Of a stretch of DNA of 64,000 nt, positions 48,981 through 56,871 are shown in pieces (the stretch's first letter is position 1; each line of letters begins with the position of its first letter). The notes under the pieces were generated by a model that ran no database searches, was not told the origin of the DNA, and saw nothing but the letters and a program-made list of their open reading frames with translations. The translations under genes were made by a program, and so were the position numbers. The stretch comes from Planctomycetota bacterium. GTDB lineage: Bacteria > Planctomycetota > MHYJ01 > JACQXL01 > JACQZI01. The stretch covers positions 1 to 64,000 of the forward strand of contig JACQZI010000007.1 of NCBI GenBank assembly GCA_016207825.1, written 5' to 3'.

Positions 48981-49727
48981 ATGATAGACCTGAAAGACAA
49001 AAGCGCCATCGTAACCGGAGGAAGCCTGGGAATCGGCGCGTCAATCGCCCTTGAACTTGCCAGGGCAGGCGCGAACGTCGCCATCAATTACAGGAAGCAC
49101 GCGGACGAAGCCAATAAAATCGTCGCCGAAATAACCAAAATGGGCAGGAAAGGACTTGCCATCCAGGCGGATGTCTCCAAAGGCGCTGATGCTGATAAAA
49201 TGGTCAAGGAAGTCGTTGCCAAATTCGGACGCCTTGATATCCTCGTCAATAACGCCGGCATCAACTGGGACGGCGTGGTCTGGAAAATGACCGAGGAACA
49301 ATGGGACAGCGTCCTTTCCATCAACCTCAAAGGTTGCTTTAATTATATCAAGTCGGTTGCCTCCATATTTAAGGAACAGCAATCAGGCAAGATTATCAAT
49401 ATCACATCCATCAACGGCTTAAGGGGCAAGTTCGGGCAATCCAATTACTCCGCTTCAAAGGCGGGTATTATCGGCTTGACCAAATCCGTAGCGCGCGAAC
49501 TGGGCAAATTCAGCGTCAATGTCAATGCCGTGGCGCCGGGACTGATTGAAACCGATATGATTAAGAACGCTCTGGAAGACGTCCGCCAGAAGGCATTAGC
49601 GGATATTGTCCTGGGCAGGATAGGAAAGCCCGAAGAAGTGGCTTATGTCGTGGCATTCCTTGCATCTGATTTAGCGCGCCATATTACCGGTGAAGTAATC
49701 AAAGTCGACGGCGGACAGTATATATAA
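48981..49727 (+). CDS. fabG: 3-oxoacyl-ACP reductase-type SDR
   Basis: A 248-residue classical SDR. The cofactor motif is TGGSLGIGASIA (residues about 12-23), followed by NNAGIN. The catalytic tetrad is Asn (LKGCFN), Ser (ITSING), and YSASK. The C-terminus LASDLARHITGEVIKVDGGQYI is typical of FabG, the reductase of fatty-acid elongation, although PHB-type and other ketoreductases look alike. AAGGAG precedes the start. A strong terminator follows. Confidence 0.88.
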   Translation: MIDLKDKSAIVTGGSLGIGASIALELARAGANVAINYRKHADEANKIVAEITKMGRKGLAIQADVSKGADADKMVKEVVAKFGRLDILVNNAGINWDGVVWKMTEEQWDSVLSINLKGCFNYIKSVASIFKEQQSGKIINITSINGLRGKFGQSNYSASKAGIIGLTKSVARELGKFSVNVNAVAPGLIETDMIKNALEDVRQKALADIVLGRIGKPEEVAYVVAFLASDLARHITGEVIKVDGGQYI

Positions 49728-49734
49728 GGAAGAA

Positions 49735-49761
49735 GGGACGGTCTTAACGACCGTCCCTCTT
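49735..49761. terminator. bidirectional intrinsic terminator
   Basis: GGGACGGTC (49735-49743) and GACCGTCCC (49749-49757) form a perfect 9-bp stem with a 5-nt loop, followed by TCTT. It lies between convergent fabG and the unknown-family gene and probably serves both. Confidence 0.8.
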
Positions 49762-49793
49762 ATCAGCCTATCAGCTTATAAACGTCTCCACGT

Positions 49794-50591
49794 TTATACC
49801 TGAGAAACTTTAACCGACAGAAACAACTGCCCATTCTCCTTGATAAAATCCAGGTGGCTCGCCCCGCCCGGAGTAAACGCCTCCAGCCCTAAAGACGGGT
49901 CAATGAATCCCTGAATAAGCGAATTATCCAGAGTATTCATATTATCAATCACCGGTTTGGAAAGCGAGGCGTGCATAATCGCCATTCCGCTTTGTATCAA
50001 CCGTGAATTCACCAGCGACCTCAGTGAGTTCCGCTGTTCCACCTTGGTAATATTGAAAGGCTCGCTTGGGACGATTATCCTATCCGCCTGCCTGAGCAAT
50101 CCCCTGCCTTTGGGGTCACCGGTCAACCAGTAAACCGCAATCCTTATCGGTCCACTTTCCAGGGATTTCAATCCGGTAAAGGCAAGCGTGCTTCCGCTTA
50201 TCTTTTCCGCAAACGTATCTTCAGCGGCTTTGACGCTGTCTTTAAAGCGCTTTGCCGGGACGCCGTCAACGGTCTCAAACTGGTGGTTCCAGTTCCGTTT
50301 ATACTTCTTCCAGGCGTTCTTGGATTTATAAGCCTGCGTGATGTTGATGCTGTTCAAATCCTTGCCTGAACGGCTGATAAAGGCAGGATTGAGCACACTG
50401 CGGAACGCCTGTTCCGAAGGCTCGGCTATCTTGGATAGATAGGTAACCTCATCAGGAATACTGTCTTTCCGGCGGTCGTTTATCTTCTCGGCATTATTTG
50501 CCAAACCGTCTGACCAGACTTTGCCAATCTTTGCGGCTGCCTCGGTCAGCGGGTTAATCGCTAGGATTAAATGTAACTTCGTCGTACTCAT
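49794..50591 (-). CDS. unrecognised protein family, copy 2
   Basis: A 265-residue homologue of the protein at 21007-21801, with the same block order (ETVDGVPAKRFKDSV, GPIRIAVYWLTGDP, NSRLIQSGMA, QGFIDPSLGLEAFTPGGAS) and the same last five residues, KVSQV. No signal or membrane segment is present. I know no function. ATG 50591 has a GGAG site 7 bp upstream and gives an N-terminus like copy 1 (MSTTKLH versus MSIVRSH); the longer frame from 50624 is less likely. It is last in a leftward unit with a 26-residue gene and a 174-residue gene. Confidence 0.75.
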   Translation of the reverse strand: MSTTKLHLILAINPLTEAAAKIGKVWSDGLANNAEKINDRRKDSIPDEVTYLSKIAEPSEQAFRSVLNPAFISRSGKDLNSINITQAYKSKNAWKKYKRNWNHQFETVDGVPAKRFKDSVKAAEDTFAEKISGSTLAFTGLKSLESGPIRIAVYWLTGDPKGRGLLRQADRIIVPSEPFNITKVEQRNSLRSLVNSRLIQSGMAIMHASLSKPVIDNMNTLDNSLIQGFIDPSLGLEAFTPGGASHLDFIKENGQLFLSVKVSQV

Positions 50592-50761
50592 CGTACATTC
50601 TCCAATCTGCCACAGATTCATCACCCTCTCCCAACCTCACCCCTTGAGGGGGAGGAAAAGGAGAGGGGTATCCGTGGCTATATCTTTGTCGCACCCCGGA
50701 AGCAGTTGCGGTAAAAAGTTCACAGTACTTTCTACCGCCTATAACTGCCCCGAAGTAACGG

Positions 50762-50842
50762 TTATTTGTTAACTCGTTTACGGATGATATTCAGGACAAT
50801 CTGAACGACAGTCCTGATAACACCCTTCCAGAATTTACTCAT
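50762..50842 (-). CDS. 26-residue cationic amphipathic small protein
   Basis: An ATG at 50842 opens a 26-codon frame beginning MSKFWKGVIRTVVQIVL and ending in a Lys/Arg-rich tail. A good Shine-Dalgarno (AAGGAGC) lies in the last codons of the 174-residue gene, whose stop codon TAA falls inside this gene's ATGAGTAA, an 8-bp overlap typical of coupled genes. The product is a hydrophobic helix with seven basic and no acidic residues, so it may bind membranes. It could be a toxin-like or membrane small protein; nothing decides which. Confidence 0.55.
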   Translation of the reverse strand: MSKFWKGVIRTVVQIVLNIIRKRVNK

Positions 50843-51359
50843 AGAAAGCTCCTTCCTTTAAACGAAATTCCTTCTTGCACAACCTATTAAGAGCCCCTTT
50901 TATTCTACGAATAATACTCATTAAGACCAAATCACCCTTCTTAAACTTCCCTTTTGTGATTGCCTTATAAGCCGCCAGATATGCTTCATCAAATGGGTCA
51001 TACACCGGGATAAGGCCGTCGCAATAACGACATCCTAATGATTTTAGATTAGGGATTATTAATAATAAAAGATAGGAAACCGTAGATTCGGTTAAAGCAG
51101 GATGGGTTTTAATAATACTGACCAATCCTGCCACAATTTCATTCTTGATTGTATCGGCGCTGCTTTTAATATCCTGAAAACCCCAAACCGAAGTCTCGGC
51201 GTTGGGAAATCTGGCTAAAAGTGGTATTTGTTTCTGTAATTCCTTGAAAACGGAACTAAACCTCTCTGACTGAATCTTATCCCAAAGCGCACGGGTAAAA
51301 TCATCCCTAAAATCTTTCCCCCCGCTCAGGCAATAACGACATTTTGCTTGTTCTTGCAT
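50835..51359 (-). CDS. hypothetical protein with two CxxC pairs
   Basis: A 174-residue, mostly helical soluble protein that I do not recognise. CRYC occurs near the N-terminus (residues 7-10) and again at about 112-115 (GCRYCDGL), so the two pairs could bind one metal ion. The C-terminal half (DEAYLAAYKAITKGKFKKGDL, SIIRRIKGALNRLCKKEF) is basic and might contact nucleic acid. A strong AAAGGAGGT site precedes 51359, next to a CCCGA/TCGGG palindrome. It is the first gene of a coupled unit with the 26-residue gene and copy 2 of the unknown family. Confidence 0.65.
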   Translation of the reverse strand: MQEQAKCRYCLSGGKDFRDDFTRALWDKIQSERFSSVFKELQKQIPLLARFPNAETSVWGFQDIKSSADTIKNEIVAGLVSIIKTHPALTESTVSYLLLLIIPNLKSLGCRYCDGLIPVYDPFDEAYLAAYKAITKGKFKKGDLVLMSIIRRIKGALNRLCKKEFRLKEGAFYE

Positions 51360-51510
51360 AAATACCTCCTTTTTGACCCCCGATGAATTTCGGGTTGTCT
51401 TTCTGCCTATATATTATGCAATCGGGAGGAAGCCGGGAGGAATTTCGAGGAACCAGAGGGAAAAGAATTATCTACCTATATAAGGAATCTGTGTAATCTG
51501 TGGCTTAGTG

Positions 51511-51771
51511 TTATCTGACAGGGTCATCCCAATTAACAGGCACAATCAAACAGTATTTATATTTAGGGGGCGGGTTGAATTGAAAGACGGTATTTTCTGC
51601 TTTGCCACTGACGCTCTTAAAACATTTCCATTTGTAGCGCCCTTCTTTGAAATCTACCATAGCACGGGCTTCCTGGAAGTATTTTAAAGCAGTTAGCTCA
51701 TCTTTCTTTAAGTGGTCTGGTGTACGTCTTCTTTGCATATGAGAGTTTTGAAAGGTTAAACTAAGAGACAT
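51511..51771 (-). CDS. hypothetical protein, probably 5'-truncated by the insertion sequence
   Basis: An 86-residue frame whose first 4 codons overlap the 3' end of the transposase gene. The N-terminal MSLSLTFQNSH may therefore derive from the element end. The host part begins near an ATG at 51738 (MQRRRTPDHLKKDELTALKY). No Shine-Dalgarno is visible at either start. I see no recognisable domain. The reading that an IS insertion removed the original 5' end is inference. Confidence 0.4.
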   Translation of the reverse strand: MSLSLTFQNSHMQRRRTPDHLKKDELTALKYFQEARAMVDFKEGRYKWKCFKSVSGKAENTVFQFNPPPKYKYCLIVPVNWDDPVR

Positions 51772-52762
51772 TTTCGACTCCCAAACTCTTATTGCTATTA
51801 AATAATTTTCTTCTGTTTAACGTTTCGCTTTTAAGCAATTCCCTTTTTACTAAAACCTGTTCTTTACGGCCAAAGTATACGTCATTCGGCGTGACATTTC
51901 CTATGGCTTCATGATATCTCACCCCGTTGTAGAAATCAATAAATTTCTTGATTTCCGATTTCAGCTCTTCCGGAGATCCCCAAAGCACCAGGCTTACCCG
52001 TTCCTTGGCTGACCTGTGAAAGCGCTCTATTTTACCGTTAGTCTGCGGATGATGCGGCGATGCCTTTATATGCCCGATTCTCCTTGCCTTCAGGTATTCC
52101 TCAAAAGGCCTTGACATCAAAGCCGGTCCTCGGTCTGTCAAAAGCTTCACTATTTCCTTCTGTTCTATCGGAGCATACTCCAGCTTGGACTCCTGGCAGG
52201 CCATCTCCACTACATCGCTGAAAGCCTCATAATCCATGGACGCCTTTAAATCCCAGGCCATTATCCGGCGGCTGTAATCATCCAATACCGATATCAGGTA
52301 ATACCATCCCCAGTTCTTGACAAGGAGATACGTCGCATCCGTCTGCCATTGCTGATTCGGCCTGACGGTCTTAATATGGTATTCCTTTAAAGCCGGAAAG
52401 CCGTTTTCTTCCTTGACCTTTATCCAGCCTTTCTTCTTTAAAATACGGTAAGCGGTAGCCTCGGATATCGTAAAACCGTAATTATCCGATATCCAGCAGG
52501 CTATCTGGCGGCAGGACCATTCCGGATACAGCGTGGCCACCTCAAACACCTTGTCCTTTTCAGCTTCCATCAGCGTGTTCCAAGGCTTGCCCTTATTGGC
52601 CGAGCTTTTATCCTGCAACCCTAACAGCCCATTTAAGCGCAACTTCTTCCTCCAACGGTAATAAGTCGCCTCAGACAGGTCTAATTTAGCGCAGGCTTCC
52701 CTTACCGTAAACTTAGAGCTTTCAATTGCATTTATAATAGTAAGCTTTTCTTCCAGGCTCAT
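51761..52762 (-). CDS. IS3-family transposase OrfB (DDE)
   Basis: A 333-residue integrase-core transposase. A helix-turn-helix lies at residues about 18-42 (TVREACAKLDLSEATYYRWRKK). The catalytic triad is D142 (QTDATYL), D210 (LTDRGPA) and E246 (GKIERFH), a D-x(67)-D-x(35)-E layout matching the retroviral-integrase-like family. The HHPQTNGKIERFHRSAKE stretch is standard. It has its own GGAGGT ribosome site and starts 18 bp after the OrfA stop, so it does not depend on a programmed frameshift. The frame is intact. Confidence 0.92.
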   Translation of the reverse strand: MSLEEKLTIINAIESSKFTVREACAKLDLSEATYYRWRKKLRLNGLLGLQDKSSANKGKPWNTLMEAEKDKVFEVATLYPEWSCRQIACWISDNYGFTISEATAYRILKKKGWIKVKEENGFPALKEYHIKTVRPNQQWQTDATYLLVKNWGWYYLISVLDDYSRRIMAWDLKASMDYEAFSDVVEMACQESKLEYAPIEQKEIVKLLTDRGPALMSRPFEEYLKARRIGHIKASPHHPQTNGKIERFHRSAKERVSLVLWGSPEELKSEIKKFIDFYNGVRYHEAIGNVTPNDVYFGRKEQVLVKRELLKSETLNRRKLFNSNKSLGVENVS

Positions 52763-52779
52763 TCTTTTATACCTCCGGC

Positions 52780-53116
52780 TTACGACAAACCAAGCGTTTT
52801 TTTCAGTTTCTGGGTTTCTAAGACGCTCTCAGCCAAGGCGTATTTAAGGTCGTCATTTTCCTGCCTGAGAAGCTTTACTTCGTCCTCATTGGCATGCCTT
52901 TGGGTATCCCTTGGTAAGGCCGTTCTTGCCGGCTTCCAGGAAGTCCTTGCTCCAGCGGTAATATACCGCGGTTGATATGCCTTCGCGGCGGCATAGCTCG
53001 ACAGCCGATATTTCGCCCCGTAACCCCTCAATGACAACCCTGATCTTTTCCTCGGCGCTATAGCGCCTCTTGGTAGCCCTTTTGATTGATGCTACCACAT
53101 TGCCTGTGTTTTCCAT
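52780..53116 (-). pseudogene. IS3-family OrfA (HTH_Tnp_1), frameshifted
   Basis: The N-terminal frame from ATG 53116 (AAAGGAG site) encodes the helix-turn-helix RRYSAEEKIRVVIEGLRG ... AVYYRWSKDFLEAGKNGLTKG, then runs to a stop at 52886. The next frame carries the expected leucine-zipper end, DTQRHANEDEVKLLRQENDD then LKYALAESVLETQKLKK, closing at 52780. The two join at a GGG run near 52911; a fourth G would restore LTKGDTQRHANED. A one-base deletion is the likely cause. Confidence 0.75.
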
Positions 53117-53167
53117 AGCTGACTCCTTTCCGCAATAAGGTATTTATCGGAGTCGAGCCGAATTTTT

Positions 53168-53197
53168 TCAAGGGCTTTCTCCCCCCAAAGCCCTTGA
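53168..53197. repeat. perfect 11-bp hairpin beside the insertion sequence
   Basis: TCAAGGGCTTT and AAAGCCCTTGA flank CTCCCCCC. No T-run follows on either strand in a terminator position (a T6 precedes it on the plus strand). It may mark the right end of the insertion sequence or block read-in transcription. Confidence 0.5.
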
Positions 53198-53243
53198 TAT
53201 CCCTCTCTTAATTCCCCTTCTCTCTGTCTCTCAAATGCGCTGA

Positions 53244-53336
53244 ATGAATACACGTTACGAAAACGCCTTATTCATTTCGGATAAAGAGGTTATAGAAAAA
53301 TATCAGTCGGAATTCAATAAGCTTTGGAAAGAATAA
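53244..53336 (+). pseudogene. C-terminal remnant of a phospholipase D-like nuclease
   Basis: A 30-codon frame reads MNTRYENALFISDKEVIEKY and ends FNKLW then KE. This N-x-RYENAL-x-I-x-D ... F-x-x-LW pattern is the typical C-terminus of small PLD-family nucleases. A stop lies just upstream, and a frame change would be needed to continue (SLKCAE precedes in another frame). The rest of the gene is absent, and the insertion sequence lies on that side. The identification rests on a short motif only. Confidence 0.4.
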
Positions 53337-53405
53337 AGGCTTTGCACCCCCATAGTAAACTGAAAACACTCCCCTACCCCCACCATCCCTCCCCCCGGTC
53401 AAATT

Positions 53406-53515
53406 ATTTAGCCTAGACGCTGAAATGATTTGATTTAGGGGTCAAAAGCGTTTAATTAACCAGACTAATCTAGTTTAGCCTGCTTAAGACAAATCTTTAA
53501 CCCACCCATCCCCAC
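53406..53515. repeat. weak 22-bp phased array (about five units)
   Basis: ATTTAGCC (53406), ATTTGATT (53428), GTTTAATT (53450), AGTTTAGC (53472) and TCTTTAAC (53494) recur at exactly 22-bp steps between C-rich tracts. It shares the TTTAA-type core with the arrays at 20343 and 31993 but is much more degenerate. Apart from this the 53340-53600 gap holds only C-rich sequence. Confidence 0.4.
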
Positions 53516-53600
53516 CAGACCCCCACCCCCCTATAATTATGTAATCCAGTCCTCCAAATCAGTTGAAATAGGGAGTCCAACGGAAAAACTTATTTGTATG

Positions 53601-54476
53601 CTATTTTATGCCGTTTAGCTTCTTGGCCGCCTTGACGGTATTGACCATAAGCATGGCAATGGTCATCGGACCGACTCCGCCCGGAACCGGCGTAATGGCT
53701 TTGGCCTTTTCCTTAACCTTCTCAAAGTCAACATCGCCGCAGAGCCCCTCAGGCAAACGGTTGACTCCGACATCAATCACCACCACCCCATCCTTTACCA
53801 TATCAGCCGTAATGAATTTAGGCTTTCCGATAGCCGCCACCAGAATATCCGCCCGGCGGGTAACCGCTCCGATATCTTTGGTATTGGAATGGCAAATCGT
53901 TACCGTGGCGTTTTCCGACATGAGTAAAAGCGCGACGGGCTTGCCCACTATATTACTGCGGCTGACTATCACCGCTTCTGCCCCGTTTATCTGGATGTTG
54001 CTTCGCCGCAACAGCTGAATGATGCCATGCGGGGTGCAGGGCAGATACATCTGCTCGGCTTCTATTTCCTTCATGTTCTTTTTAGAAAGGAGTTTACCCA
54101 TGTTGAGGAGATGGAATCCATCCACATCCTTATCCGGAGAAATCGCCAGGAGAACCTTATCCGCGTTGATGTGTTTGGGGAGCGGCAACTGGCAAAGGAT
54201 GCCATGGACTTTCGGGTCTTTGTTTAACTGGCCAACGAGTTTAAGTAAATCGGCTTCTTTTGTGTCAAGGGGCAATTTATGGTGGTGGGAAGCGATGCCC
54301 ATCTGTTCGCAGGTTTTTATCTTCTGGCCGACATAGACCTTGGAGGCCTCATCTTCGCCGACCAGGATAGTTGCCAGGCCGGGAATGATGTTTTTGGGCT
54401 TTAGCGCGGCAACCTCTTTTTTAACCTCATCCTTAATCTCTCTTGAAATATCCTTCCCCGAAATAATCTCTGCCAT
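53601..54476 (-). CDS. folD: bifunctional methylenetetrahydrofolate dehydrogenase/cyclohydrolase
   Basis: A 291-residue enzyme of one-carbon metabolism. Typical stretches: VGEDEASKVYVGQKIKTCEQ (with the catalytic Lys of the YVGQK motif), LCQLPLPKHI, PDKDVDGFH, PCTPHGI, SRSNIVGKP and the closing PGGVGPMTIAML. Length is normal. It lies 48 bp after the end of the sugar operon on the same strand and may be read with it, although the function is unrelated. Confidence 0.97.
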   Translation of the reverse strand: MAEIISGKDISREIKDEVKKEVAALKPKNIIPGLATILVGEDEASKVYVGQKIKTCEQMGIASHHHKLPLDTKEADLLKLVGQLNKDPKVHGILCQLPLPKHINADKVLLAISPDKDVDGFHLLNMGKLLSKKNMKEIEAEQMYLPCTPHGIIQLLRRSNIQINGAEAVIVSRSNIVGKPVALLLMSENATVTICHSNTKDIGAVTRRADILVAAIGKPKFITADMVKDGVVVIDVGVNRLPEGLCGDVDFEKVKEKAKAITPVPGGVGPMTIAMLMVNTVKAAKKLNGIK

Positions 54477-54524
54477 AACACTCCTTTTCCCGATTATATT
54501 TCCTATATTGCTTGCACAAAATAT

Positions 54525-55466
54525 TCATGATAACTTGCGTAATTTCTTAATGCCAACAATAATAAATTTAAGCATGAAATATAAACCGCAATTCATAAGA
54601 ATAAAGTATAAAGCATTTTGTGTATTCTTCTTGTATTGAACTGATCTTTTTATAGACTCAAACGATTTTTCTTTATTACCGGATAAAATATACTCTTTAG
54701 CCATTTTAAAATGCAGCTTACCAATAGCATTATTCTGCGCATTTTTAGATATCTCTGTTTTACTAGAAATCTTATTTACAACCCGTAAGCAAGCGCTTAA
54801 ATTTTTAGTTGCATCCAGCGATACATTCGCCCCATGCACCCTGTATTTTGCCATTATTTCGTTAATCCCCCCTATTTTATACTTTTTGGAAATTCTAAGC
54901 CATAAGTCATAATCTTCAGCCGAACGAATTTGAACATCTTCGTCAAATACCCCAACGTCTTCCAAGCATTCTTTTTTTAACAAGACCGTTAAAATACCGA
55001 TAAAATTACGTTTTAACAAACCGTCAAAAAGCCATCCTGTTTTAACATATTTAAGATGAGGAAATTCAATTCCTGAACTATCGGACTCCCCGAAAATCTC
55101 TGCTCGTCCGTAAACCAAGCCTACATCTTTATTTTCTTCAAGGAAATTTAATTGGCGTTCTAATTTAAACGGCAACCATATGTCATCAGAATCAAGGAAA
55201 GCAATATATCTCCCTGTAGCTTTCCTTACGCCTTCATTCCTCGAAGCGGCAATAACTCCATTATTCCTGAGTTTAAAATATTTAATCCGCGTATCTTTAA
55301 AAGAGCTGACGATTTTTTCGGTATTATCTTCGGAATAATTATCTATGATTATAAGTTCGATATTTTTATATGTCTGGTTTAAAACAGATTCCACGGCTTC
55401 CCCGATAAACTGGCCGTGATTATAGGTAGGCATGATTACGGTTACAAGGGGCACGTATTCTGGCAC
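54525..55466 (-). CDS. family 2 glycosyltransferase
   Basis: A 313-residue GT-A enzyme. The nucleotide-sugar-binding N-terminus is VTVIMPTYNHGQFIGEAVESV; the metal-binding DxD-type site is FLDSDDIW; and EDYDLWLRISKKYK follows. The C-terminal 80 residues include an amphipathic helix (LYFILMNCGLYFMLKFIIVG) that may touch the membrane. I use the GTG at 55466, which overlaps the upstream stop (TAGTG) and has an AAGGAG site. Last gene of the operon, probably transferring the deoxysugar made by its partners. Confidence 0.88.
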   Translation of the reverse strand: MPEYVPLVTVIMPTYNHGQFIGEAVESVLNQTYKNIELIIIDNYSEDNTEKIVSSFKDTRIKYFKLRNNGVIAASRNEGVRKATGRYIAFLDSDDIWLPFKLERQLNFLEENKDVGLVYGRAEIFGESDSSGIEFPHLKYVKTGWLFDGLLKRNFIGILTVLLKKECLEDVGVFDEDVQIRSAEDYDLWLRISKKYKIGGINEIMAKYRVHGANVSLDATKNLSACLRVVNKISSKTEISKNAQNNAIGKLHFKMAKEYILSGNKEKSFESIKRSVQYKKNTQNALYFILMNCGLYFMLKFIIVGIKKLRKLS

Positions 55467-56425
55467 TAAATAAACTCCTTGCAAATAGCCAGTGTTTTAT
55501 CGATTTCTTCTTCCATATTACCGCGCAACCGAAAACCTGTCTTAAGGAGCTTATTTATATTAAATTCAACTCGCCTGGTGTGATTTAATTCATTACGCCG
55601 ACTACTAGTTTTAATAACAATATTATTCTTATTGTATTTTTCCTTATAAGCTTTGGCGATTCTTTTAGCAACCTGAAGAATTGACATGCTACAAGCCCCT
55701 CCTAAATTGTACAAACCGTCGCCCCATTTATCAGGAATATTAAAAATAAAATGGTGCACGGCACGAGAAACATCTTTTAATGCGATAAAATCCCTGTGCT
55801 GCTTACCAGAAGATTTTAAGACTATCTTGCCGGTAGTAACAGCTTGTTTACATAAATCATTAAAAACCAATGTCCAACGATTAACATTTCTATCTACAGG
55901 ATAACCATAACTATTGGACAATCGTAAAACGAGCCCTTTTATATGATGATAATTTCTAAAATAATTAACAAAATCTTCGGCGACTCTATGAGTTATAGCA
56001 TATGGGTGAAAAGGCCTCGTCGGGGTTTCCTCAGTAATTATTGAAGATTTTGGCATGCCATATACATGAAAAGTAGAAAAATAAATAAACTCTCTTACTT
56101 TGTTGAATTTTGCTTGGTCCAATAAATTATACGTCCCTTTTGCATTTATCTCCAAAGCTAATTCGGGATATCGCATCGAATCTATTTCATTTAATGCCGC
56201 CAGATGGATTATAGTATCAATATTTTTAAGCGCTAAGCCAATTGTTTTTTTGTCGGCAATATCGATCGGTACAAACTTATAATCTTTTGTCCATGCGGGT
56301 AATTTTTTATTGCCGTATCTTTTATCCGCGATAATAATATTAGAATCGGGTTCTGCTTTTTTGAGATAAGTTGCCACCCGACCGCCGATATAACCTAATC
56401 CTCCCGTTATCAAAATATTCTTCAT
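55466..56425 (-). CDS. NAD-dependent nucleotide-sugar epimerase/reductase (extended SDR)
   Basis: A 319-residue extended SDR with the Rossmann motif GGLGYIGGRVATYL. The active-site region is FIYFSTFHVYGMP and YAITHRVAEDF: the YxxxK is YAITH here, with the usual Lys replaced by His, a notable departure. RLSNSYGYPVD and LGGACSMSILQVA are typical. It would act after RfbG and the RmlC-like epimerase, for example as the 4-ketoreductase. The start at 56425 overlaps the upstream stop (ATGA). Confidence 0.82.
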   Translation of the reverse strand: MKNILITGGLGYIGGRVATYLKKAEPDSNIIIADKRYGNKKLPAWTKDYKFVPIDIADKKTIGLALKNIDTIIHLAALNEIDSMRYPELALEINAKGTYNLLDQAKFNKVREFIYFSTFHVYGMPKSSIITEETPTRPFHPYAITHRVAEDFVNYFRNYHHIKGLVLRLSNSYGYPVDRNVNRWTLVFNDLCKQAVTTGKIVLKSSGKQHRDFIALKDVSRAVHHFIFNIPDKWGDGLYNLGGACSMSILQVAKRIAKAYKEKYNKNNIVIKTSSRRNELNHTRRVEFNINKLLKTGFRLRGNMEEEIDKTLAICKEFI

Positions 56426-56871
56426 CTGTTTTTTATTTTCCAATCATACGGAATTTTAGGGTCGAATGGATCAAGCCTTTCAATTTCAGAAGGGTCATGG
56501 GGAATAGTTGAACAATTAGCCACAATCGCCATTTCCTCCCCAATGCCTTTAAACCCGTTCCAAACCAGGGGCGGAATGATTGCCAGGCAATAATTATCCT
56601 GCCCCATAACAATCTCCTGAATCTCCCCTTTTGTCGGGCTATCAATCCTATCATCAAAAATGACTAATTTAATACACCCGCGTGGAACAGCGTAATTCAA
56701 TGTCATTTTTTTATGTATATGCCACGCTTTAATCACACCGGGATAAACGCAGGAAAAATAAATTTCTCCGAATTGCCAAAACCACTTATCATCGCACCTG
56801 AGCATATGCATAACTTTCCCGCGCTCATCGGCAATTTGCTTAAGAGGAGTTATTTTAACGCCGTCTATCAT
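56422..56871 (-). CDS. RmlC-like sugar 3,5-epimerase family protein (cupin)
   Basis: A 149-residue cupin. ADERGKVMHMLRCDD, QFGEIYFSCVYPGVIKAWHIHKKM (with the His pair) and AIIPPLVWNGFKGIG recall dTDP-4-dehydrorhamnose 3,5-epimerase, slightly shorter than RmlC itself (about 180). In this operon the likely substrate is a CDP-4-keto-6-deoxy sugar. It overlaps rfbG by 17 bp and the next gene by 4 bp. WxcM/FdtA-type ketoisomerases are an alternative. Confidence 0.75.
   Translation of the reverse strand: MIDGVKITPLKQIADERGKVMHMLRCDDKWFWQFGEIYFSCVYPGVIKAWHIHKKMTLNYAVPRGCIKLVIFDDRIDSPTKGEIQEIVMGQDNYCLAIIPPLVWNGFKGIGEEMAIVANCSTIPHDPSEIERLDPFDPKIPYDWKIKNR

Larger units (their letters stand above)
51755..53180 (-). 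mobile_element. IS3-family-like insertion sequence
   Basis: It contains an HTH OrfA (frameshifted) and a DDE OrfB. CGACTCC near 51773 on the left and its inverted copy GGAGTCG near 53151 on the right may belong to terminal repeats, but the ends are approximate and no target duplication was established. A candidate promoter (TTGAAA, 17 bp, GATAAA) precedes orfA. The OrfA frameshift suggests that the copy is no longer autonomous. Confidence 0.7.

Noticed and set aside
52780-53116. Programmed frameshift in the IS element
   Set aside because: The frame break is inside OrfA rather than between OrfA and OrfB, there is no A6G-type slippery site, and OrfB has its own ribosome site.
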